Positions 24,953 to 30,031 of a stretch of 30,031 nt of DNA are shown here, one piece after another. This stretch comes from AC-37 sp036386455 (GTDB lineage: Bacteria; Actinomycetota; Thermoleophilia; Solirubrobacterales; Thermoleophilaceae), in the NCBI GenBank assembly GCA_036386455.1, contig DASVVS010000095.1, forward strand, positions 1 through 30,031, in the 5' to 3' direction. The notes beneath the pieces are model-generated. The model ran no database searches. It had not been told where the DNA came from and saw nothing but the letters and a program-made list of their open reading frames with translations. The translations under genes were made by a program, and so were the position numbers. Position 1 is the stretch's first letter; each line of letters begins with the position of its first letter.

Positions 24953-25540
24953 CTAGCTTCCAGGACGGGAGTAAGTCTTAAGAGCCGTCAGGCGATCCAC
25001 GATGATGCGCGCCACGCATTCGGGCGCTAGGGCCGATGTGTTCAGGAGCATGTCGGCGTGCGCCGCGAGGCTGTCTAGGGTTGCTTCGAGGGGCGACGCG
25101 GCAATCTCCTCGAACGAACTCGCCCTGTCGCGACCGTCCGCGCGACGCGCGAACCGTCGCGAGCGTACTCGAGCATCGGCCGTGATGTGAACATGCCACA
25201 CTGCGCTTCTCCGATGGTTACGAAGCGCTTCGAGTTGGGGGAGCGTCCTGATCGCATCCACGATTGTGGGCTCCCTCCCGGCCGCTGCCTCGATTGCCTC
25301 GGATAGCCAGAGACCAGGACGCTCGCGCTCCAACCGTAGCCCGAAGGCAGTCAACTCTTTACGTGTCGCGCCACTGCTCCCCGACAGCTTCGCTAAGAGG
25401 TCGGTTACGCGGACAACGCGGAAGCGAAGCTCAGCTGCGACGGCATCAGCGGCTGTAGTTTTTCCTGCGCAGATCGGTCCGGACAGGATTAGTGTTGTCG
25501 CATGCTCAGACTCACCCTCGAGATCCGATGACGTCAACAC
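24953..25540 (-). CDS. P-loop nucleotide kinase-like protein (deoxynucleotide/adenylate-kinase-like fold)
   Basis: 195 residues from GTG 25540, 24 bases after the stop of the AAA+ gene. Walker A is GPICAGKT (21-28), followed by a helix and RVVRVTDLL, as in nucleoside/nucleotide kinases. TIVDAIRTLPQLEALR (92-107) resembles the (V/I)xDGIRxxxExExLR motif seen in dNMP-kinase-like and dephospho-CoA-kinase-like proteins. ADARVRSRRFARRADGRD (121-138) looks like the Arg-rich lid, and HADMLLNTSAL (161-171) like the usual near-C-terminal D-x-x-I-x-N segment. It likely phosphorylates or senses a nucleotide; the substrate is unknown. GC content and codon choice are less extreme than in the core genes. 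It ends 22 bases from tRNA-Ile and appears to be the last gene of the cassette. Confidence 0.75.
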   Translation of the reverse strand: MLTSSDLEGESEHATTLILSGPICAGKTTAADAVAAELRFRVVRVTDLLAKLSGSSGATRKELTAFGLRLERERPGLWLSEAIEAAAGREPTIVDAIRTLPQLEALRNHRRSAVWHVHITADARVRSRRFARRADGRDRASSFEEIAASPLEATLDSLAAHADMLLNTSALAPECVARIIVDRLTALKTYSRPGS

Positions 25541-25564
25541 ACCCCCACCGTAGCTCCAGCCCGT

Positions 25565-27955
25565 CTAGGTTGTCGAGAACTTCAGTAAGCCATCGTCGAT
25601 GAGCTGAGTGTCCTGCGAAGAAGGGGCGCGAAGATGTCCTGCTCCGTCTGGTGCCAGGCTGGAGATGCCCTCGACAGTCGTGACGCACACGCACATGCTG
25701 TCCACCTCGCGCACTGCAACGGAACCAACGGGCCGCTCTCCCGCACTCGGCGCGAGGAGGTAACGTCGCCGGCTGCGGTCCTTTCGTTCCTCTGCTTGGT
25801 AATGACGAAGGACGTCGTAGAGCTTCCGTAAGCGTTCATTGCGGTCTTCAGGTGGCTCCTGTTCATCGGATCGCCACTCGTTGCGCAAGAGATCATCACC
25901 CATGACCGCGAGAATTTCGGGGAGTTGGTTCGCCCATTCGCCGCGCTCCTGTGCCTTCAGCCGATCCGCCAGTTCGCTTATTTGATCGTGCCGTAGGAGG
26001 GCAAGGACGCCTAGCGGGAGGTCGGCAGGGGCAACGTGAAGCTGTTCGGCTGCAGGAAGCAATGATTCGACGACTTTGTCCGCGGCGATCTCCGGTGGGC
26101 TCTCTCCGAGCTGTCGTTCTAGCTCCTCCCGCTTTGCAGCTAGTGACGGCGGCGCGACCAAGATCGCTGCGTCGAAGCGCGAGCTGCGTCGGATCGCAGG
26201 GTCAGCATTAGCGACGTGGTTGGTGGCAACAAAGAAGAGAATCTTTCGCTGATCCCAAAGCTGAGCGATCTTCGGAAGCATGCTCGTCGTGAGGAAACGT
26301 CCGAAAGGATCTGTTTCTAGTCCTTCTCGACGCCGGATCAGCTCGTCGATCTCGTCAAACAGAACTACGCAGCGGTCTAGTTCCATAAGGGCGCCGAAGA
26401 TGTCATCTGCCCTTGCAGGAACTGCATCAACGCCATCACTAAGAAAGTCGGCGGCTTGGATTTCCACGAACCGCCATCCCAGGGCACCAGCGAGGCTCTC
26501 AACGAGTGTCGTCTTGCCAGTGCCGGGTGGACCAAACAAGATTGCCGACCTGGCGTCTTCCTCCGCTATCAACGGGGTATCCGGATCGCGCATCTCGGGA
26601 TCAGCGCCTGGAGCAGACCGCGGGTGTAGAAACAGGCTTGCCAGTTGCCGCCCGACCGTCCAGCCGTCCGTCGCCCACGTACGACCACGCTGACGAAGCT
26701 CCCTTCGCGCCTCGGTCGGGTCGGATTTTCTCGGCCGGCGAATACGAACTTCGTCGCTAGCGGCGTCAACCGCGAAATGTCCAACGACGCATCTCAGCAT
26801 CTGTGCAAACGAGTAGACAGATGCGGTTGCCCACGCTTCCGGCTGCTGCCGGAAGACGTGGTGGCCCGAAGACCAGCCGTACGCCGCGCCGTCATCATCA
26901 AGGGGAACTTGCGTCTGGCGAGCGTGATGCCAAGCGCGAAGAAGGCAATGGAGGTGGGGGCGCAGCAGTTCACGAAAAACCCGACCGCCCTCGCGAGGAA
27001 GAGCTGGTCTCAAGAGCTCGGTGAGCGTCTCGTAAGTGAAGCAATAGGCGTTTCCGGACTTCGGGTAGTGGAACAGGGGCTCAGAGCGCGGCCAACCCCC
27101 CGATGTCAGCTGTTTCGCAAAGAAGGCCTCGAGCGCCGCGCTGTACAACTCGTGCCGAGCATTGCCGGCAGTGAGGCCGCCTTCCCCCCATCGCAGGTCA
27201 GTCGTTAGGGCGAACGCAAGCTGCTGGGCGTCGGTCCGTTCGGCGCCGCCGAGGATAAGCGCGGTCTGTCGGGCGAGCATTTGTGTCGCCCATGCTTTCG
27301 CGAGCCGAACGCGGACGTCGAGATCAGCAGTGACGGGCGGCAGCGTGGCCACAGCCCGGCGCTGGCGGTAAGCCTCCAGCGCTCGCAGGCCCCAGTAAGT
27401 CAGGAATGCGTTCGGGGGGTATCCGGGGGACCGGTCTTCAGGAGGCCCCCCAATCCGACCCCCATCGTCCTTGTAAAGACCACGCTCAGCGAGGCCTGCT
27501 TGTGCAGGGGCGTCGATTAGGACCGATGACCACGCCTCCTCTAAAAGCTTTGCTGCCGCAGTTCCCAGTTCGCCGTCGAGACGCTCCGCAAAGCGAAGAA
27601 CGGCGGGCAGGGTGCGGACGCGACAATAGACCTCCGCCGCCCCTTCACTGCGCCATGCTTCTGCCGGCGCTTCAAGTGCTCTTATTGAAAAGGCTGCGGC
27701 GTGACTAACCCAACGGTGCGGGAGGCCCGCCCCCGCAAGGTTCTGATCAGCGAGCGACTCGTAGCACGAAGCTGATGTCGACAGATGACGTGGACGTCCG
27801 TCGGGACGGTCACTGGGCGGGCTTTTCCGCTCGCTCTGGTCTAGCCCAAACCATTCATGGTTGCGCGGCCAAAACTGCTCAAGGCTTTGCTCATGCAGCT
27901 TGACTGCATCCCGCAGCTCTTTTCGCTCTCGCGCGAGTTCCGCGAGCTTCAGCAT
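25565..27955 (-). CDS. AAA+ ATPase with long helical (possibly alpha/alpha-toroid) N-terminal region
   Basis: 796 residues from ATG 27955, three bases after the upstream stop. Residues about 60-400 are helical and Trp/Tyr/Gly rich, with TYWGLRALEAY, SGGWPRSEPLFHYPKSGNAY, and YGWSSGHHVFRQQPEAWATA; the spacing recalls alpha/alpha-barrel repeats, but I cannot name the family. Residues about 465-605 form one AAA+ module: Walker A GPPGTGKT (475-482), Walker B VLFDEIDE (531-538), sensor 1 ATNH (577-580), and RRSSRFD (589-595) with the likely Arg finger. The C-terminal 190 residues are charged and helical. Such a single-AAA+ protein could be a remodeller or an effector regulated by its N-terminal sensor. 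It is co-transcribed with the NDT/MazG and kinase-like genes. Confidence 0.8.
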   Translation of the reverse strand: MLKLAELARERKELRDAVKLHEQSLEQFWPRNHEWFGLDQSERKSPPSDRPDGRPRHLSTSASCYESLADQNLAGAGLPHRWVSHAAAFSIRALEAPAEAWRSEGAAEVYCRVRTLPAVLRFAERLDGELGTAAAKLLEEAWSSVLIDAPAQAGLAERGLYKDDGGRIGGPPEDRSPGYPPNAFLTYWGLRALEAYRQRRAVATLPPVTADLDVRVRLAKAWATQMLARQTALILGGAERTDAQQLAFALTTDLRWGEGGLTAGNARHELYSAALEAFFAKQLTSGGWPRSEPLFHYPKSGNAYCFTYETLTELLRPALPREGGRVFRELLRPHLHCLLRAWHHARQTQVPLDDDGAAYGWSSGHHVFRQQPEAWATASVYSFAQMLRCVVGHFAVDAASDEVRIRRPRKSDPTEARRELRQRGRTWATDGWTVGRQLASLFLHPRSAPGADPEMRDPDTPLIAEEDARSAILFGPPGTGKTTLVESLAGALGWRFVEIQAADFLSDGVDAVPARADDIFGALMELDRCVVLFDEIDELIRRREGLETDPFGRFLTTSMLPKIAQLWDQRKILFFVATNHVANADPAIRRSSRFDAAILVAPPSLAAKREELERQLGESPPEIAADKVVESLLPAAEQLHVAPADLPLGVLALLRHDQISELADRLKAQERGEWANQLPEILAVMGDDLLRNEWRSDEQEPPEDRNERLRKLYDVLRHYQAEERKDRSRRRYLLAPSAGERPVGSVAVREVDSMCVCVTTVEGISSLAPDGAGHLRAPSSQDTQLIDDGLLKFSTT

Positions 27956-27958
27956 GAT

Positions 27959-28750
27959 CTAGGCAGCGGCAGCTCTGGCAGCTAACCGCTCAGCGTTGTA
28001 GCGCTCCTTCGACGCCACTGCCTCGCCGAGCGACACGCCAAGGATGTTCGCGAGGTGGAGCAGGTACAGCTGAACGTCAGCCAGCTCGGCTGCGGCATCC
28101 TCGTGGGGAAAGCCATCCGCCCGGGCAAGACCTACCTCTTTCCTTACCGCCCGAGCAAGTTCGCCGATCTCCTCTGTGAGCAGCAGCAGCGTGTCCTGCG
28201 CGGTTTCTTTCGCGTAGCCGCGCGATGCCGCCACTCGCTCGTAGTAGTCCTGGAGGATGCGGAGTGGTCGGGACGGCGTATGGGTGCCCTGTCCGGCCGC
28301 CCATTGGATGGCTTCCTCGATGCCCGGAAAGACGCGGACGAGCGATCGAAATGTGATGTCCACCGGTTGCTCTTGCGCGAGCACCGGAATGCCCAAGGCA
28401 TGCGCTACCCCCACCTCCATCGCCGCGCTTGCGCCGATATAGCCCTCCGGCGCGTGCAGCCAGACGAGGTCGGCTTCTTGAAGCGCCGCCAAGTGTCTTT
28501 GCTCAATGACCCTTGGGTCCTCATCGACCTCGTGAGCAGCCAGCACGAAGCCGTCGACTTCCTTGACAAATTCGATGTCTTTGGGCGAGAGCACCTCGCA
28601 TCCAGCGGAAATGAGGTCGCGAAAGTCGTTCGCGAGTTGGCGCTGCCCCCGATGAAAGGTTCCGCTCAGCACTACGCGAGGCGACCCTGGGCCAGCAGAC
28701 GCAGGTCGGTCGAGTCCCTCGGCTACGAGCGTAACGTTCACAGGCCTCAT
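27959..28750 (-). CDS. Two-domain protein: NDT-like (nucleoside deoxyribosyltransferase-fold) + MazG-like NTP pyrophosphohydrolase
   Basis: 263 residues from ATG 28750; a longer in-frame start (28885) would overlap the divergent gene. N-terminal domain (25-130): RVVLSGTFHRGQRQLANDF, EADLVWLHAPEGYIGASAAMEVGVAHALGIPVLA. This is the nucleoside 2-deoxyribosyltransferase-type Rossmann-like fold, with Glu112 in the place of the catalytic nucleophile. C-terminal domain (163-255): ILQDYYERVAASRGY, then LLTEEIGELARAV and DAAAELADVQLYLLHLANILGV, matching the MazG EExxE(12-28)ExxD metal-binding pattern (E193/E194/E197, E222, D225). MazG enzymes hydrolyse NTPs or dNTPs. The fusion suggests cleavage of a nucleotide or base-sugar bond. 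It is the first gene of the operon. Confidence 0.85.
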   Translation of the reverse strand: MRPVNVTLVAEGLDRPASAGPGSPRVVLSGTFHRGQRQLANDFRDLISAGCEVLSPKDIEFVKEVDGFVLAAHEVDEDPRVIEQRHLAALQEADLVWLHAPEGYIGASAAMEVGVAHALGIPVLAQEQPVDITFRSLVRVFPGIEEAIQWAAGQGTHTPSRPLRILQDYYERVAASRGYAKETAQDTLLLLTEEIGELARAVRKEVGLARADGFPHEDAAAELADVQLYLLHLANILGVSLGEAVASKERYNAERLAARAAAA

Positions 28751-28849
28751 TATCGGGGGGCGTTCGGACGGAAAAGCCTCCCAAAAAAGCCCCTCGTTCG
28801 CCACATAATAGCCCCTCGTGCCCCCCGTTGCCACTAAACTGGATCGGCC
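28751..28849. promoter_or_regulatory. Divergent promoter region of the accessory cassette
   Basis: 99 bases between ATG 28750 (minus) and GTG 28850 (plus). Minus strand: TATTAT (28810-28805) is a good -10, with TGGCAA about 17 bases upstream. Plus strand: TAAACT (28835-28840) is a good -10 only nine bases before the GTG, so the regulator mRNA is probably leaderless. The two promoters overlap, which suits control of both by the adjacent winged-helix protein. There is no clear palindromic operator. Confidence 0.5.
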
Positions 28850-29497
28850 GTGGAGCCTGGGTTTCGGACTAAGAAGCAACGCCACATCGCTTCACTTCTG
28901 GCCGTCGAGCCGATGAGCGTGATGGAGTTGCGCGACGTGGTGGGAGGCGACCGCCGCACACTCACGAGGGGCCTTGAGTCGTTGAGACGCCAGGGTCTGA
29001 TCGACTTCCTCCCCTCGCCGGATGGGAGTGCTGCGCCGGGCCGACCCTCCGGACTTTGGTCGCTCACGGCGCACGGCGCCGAACTAGCTGCTGCCGCCAA
29101 GACGCGAAGCTCCGGTGGCGGGGGGACAACCGCGGACGGAGAGCTCGAAGATGATGGGTTCGCCGGCCAGCTTCGGGGTGGGCAAACCTGGGTGCAAGCT
29201 TCTCTAGATCCCGACCTCGCCACTCGCATCATGCCCGTCATCGCGGATGCTGAGTTCACCGCTGCAGCCTCTTGGATCGCAGTGATCGAGGGTCCGGAGC
29301 GACGGTACTTCTTCGTGTTTGAAGAGGACGTCGGAGAGCAGCCGGCCGAAAATCTCGTGGCCGCTCTTTCGGCGAGCGGAGCGCGGTGTTCCTCTGGCAT
29401 TGTGCGGCGCGTCGCGGCCCCGCCGGAAATTGTTGAAGCGGCACGAACCTCGTTGGCGGCACGAGAGCGCGCCCGCAGACTTCTTGGCTCGGAGTGA
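28850..29497 (+). CDS. Winged-helix (HTH) transcriptional regulator with C-terminal sensor-like domain
   Basis: 215 residues from GTG 28850. Residues about 8-75 form a winged helix: KKQRHIASLLAVEPMSVMELRDVV, then RRTLTRGLESLRRQGLIDFL, then GRPSGLWSLTAHGAELA, as in MarR/ArsR-like small regulators. A Ser/Gly/Thr/acidic linker follows (about 85-105). The second part (about 108-190: QTWVQASLDPDLATRIMPVI, then ASWIAVIEGPERRYFFVFEED) is a small alpha/beta domain I cannot name, possibly a ligand-binding module. It diverges from the NDT-MazG operon and probably regulates it. It shares the lower GC of the cassette. Confidence 0.75.
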   Translation: MEPGFRTKKQRHIASLLAVEPMSVMELRDVVGGDRRTLTRGLESLRRQGLIDFLPSPDGSAAPGRPSGLWSLTAHGAELAAAAKTRSSGGGGTTADGELEDDGFAGQLRGGQTWVQASLDPDLATRIMPVIADAEFTAAASWIAVIEGPERRYFFVFEEDVGEQPAENLVAALSASGARCSSGIVRRVAAPPEIVEAARTSLAARERARRLLGSE

Positions 29498-29631
29498 GCT
29501 ACGAGAGGCCCGACGCGTGATGCCCTGGCGTTTAGCTGTGGTTCCGGAAGCAGGTCCTCCATGCCTCATTAAGGAGGCGACCACAAGAATTCGCCCCCCC
29601 AGAACTTCGGGTCTTGGAAGTAGCCCGCCCG
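29498..29631. other. Convergent intergenic gap
   Basis: 134 bases between the regulator stop and the dehydrogenase stop. It contains only a weak hairpin (GCCTC 29563-29567 with GAGGC 29574-29578), which may terminate either transcript. GC rises back to core level from about 29640. No integrase remnant or repeat of the tRNA-Ile 3' end was seen. Confidence 0.4.
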
Positions 29632-30031
29632 CTACGTCGTCAGCAGCCCGCCGTCCACCGGCAGCAGCGCGCCGGTCACGTACGACGAGGCGTCGCTCGC
29701 CAGGAAGATCGCCGCGGCCACGAGCTCGTGGGCCTCGCCCTTCCGCCCGGCCGGCACGCGGAACATCATCTGGTCCAGGTAGCCGTCGGGGTACTGGTCG
29801 GTCATCTCGGACTCGAAGAAGCCGGGGGCGAGCGCGTTCACGCGGATCCCCTTGCGGCCGGTCCACTGCTGGGCCAGGTCGCGCGTCAGCCCGATGATCG
29901 CCGCCTTCGACGACGCGTAGGCCGCCTGCGGCAGGAACGCGGTCGTCGAGCCGAGCACGCTGCCGATGTTCACGATGCTCCCGCCGTCCTTCATCGCCCG
30001 CCCGCACGCCTGGGCCATGAAGTACGACCCG
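29632..30031 (-). CDS. Short-chain dehydrogenase/reductase (SDR), C-terminal part
   Basis: The frame is open to the right edge, so the N-terminal cofactor-binding half lies outside the window. Visible are about 133 codons: GSIVNIGSVLGSTTAFLPQAAYASSKAAIIGL, containing the catalytic Ser and the Y-x3-K motif, then GIRVNALAPGFFESEM, and the C-terminal ASSYVTGALLPVDGG, as in classical SDRs that oxidise or reduce alcohols/ketones with NAD(P). The substrate is unknown. GC and codon use are of the core type, so it marks the right flank of the lower-GC cassette. Confidence 0.93.
   Translation of the reverse strand, partial: GSYFMAQACGRAMKDGGSIVNIGSVLGSTTAFLPQAAYASSKAAIIGLTRDLAQQWTGRKGIRVNALAPGFFESEMTDQYPDGYLDQMMFRVPAGRKGEAHELVAAAIFLASDASSYVTGALLPVDGGLLTT

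Noticed and set aside
28751..28885. Longer start for the NDT-MazG protein at 28885
   Set aside because: It would overlap the 5' end of the divergent regulator and its promoter; the added residues look non-coding.

Overview
The window is high-GC chromosomal DNA carrying the replication-origin gene cluster of an actinobacterium. The best guess is the class Thermoleophilia (Solirubrobacterales-like). That rests on gene order, very high GC, GTG/TTG starts, the FhaA/FhaB/PstP/FtsW set and the repertoire of conserved hypotheticals; it is inference, because there is no rRNA gene to check.

Layout. (1) 1-5856, minus strand: a cell-wall/signalling operon running Ser/Thr kinase -> fhaA -> fhaB -> pstP -> ftsW -> penicillin-binding protein (cut by the left edge). 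(2) 5984-9527, plus strand: membrane protein with a CARDB-like domain, DUF4446 protein, pheA, an HNH endonuclease and a VOC-family protein. (3) 9528-9977: a convergent gap holding a bidirectional hairpin terminator, a structured candidate small RNA with an almost perfect anti-SD complement and a 14-codon ORF, and one copy of a 98-bp palindromic repeat. (4) 9978-19304, minus strand: dnaA - dnaN - recF - dciA(DUF721) - gyrB - gyrA. (5) 19305-19572: dnaA/rpmH divergent region with two extended DnaA-box repeats. (6) 19573-24708, plus strand: rpmH - rnpA - yidD - yidC - khpB(jag) - [parS, parS] - rsmG - parA - parB, followed by the second copy of the palindromic repeat. (7) tRNA-Ile(GAT) at 24857-24930. 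(8) 24953-29497: a visibly lower-GC accessory cassette: P-loop nucleotide-kinase-like protein, AAA+ ATPase with a long helical N-terminal region, a two-domain NDT-like + MazG-like protein, and a divergent winged-helix regulator. (9) 29632 to the right edge: C-terminal part of a short-chain dehydrogenase.

How it fits together. Regions 4-6 are the standard origin neighbourhood: initiation (DnaA), clamp (DnaN), repair (RecF), helicase loading (DciA), supercoiling (GyrAB), ribosome/RNase P/membrane insertion (RpmH, RnpA, YidC) and origin segregation (ParAB with two perfect parS palindromes). Region 1 is the phospho-signalling module that couples growth to septal or lateral peptidoglycan synthesis.

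The most novel-looking items are four. The tRNA-adjacent three-gene nucleotide-centred cassette with its own divergent regulator is a candidate phage-defence or nucleotide-surveillance system. The 98-bp repeat family shows compensatory base changes between its two copies and abuts the stop codons of gyrA and parB. The structured RNA/mini-ORF lies downstream of gyrA. One parS site contains the rsmG start codon.
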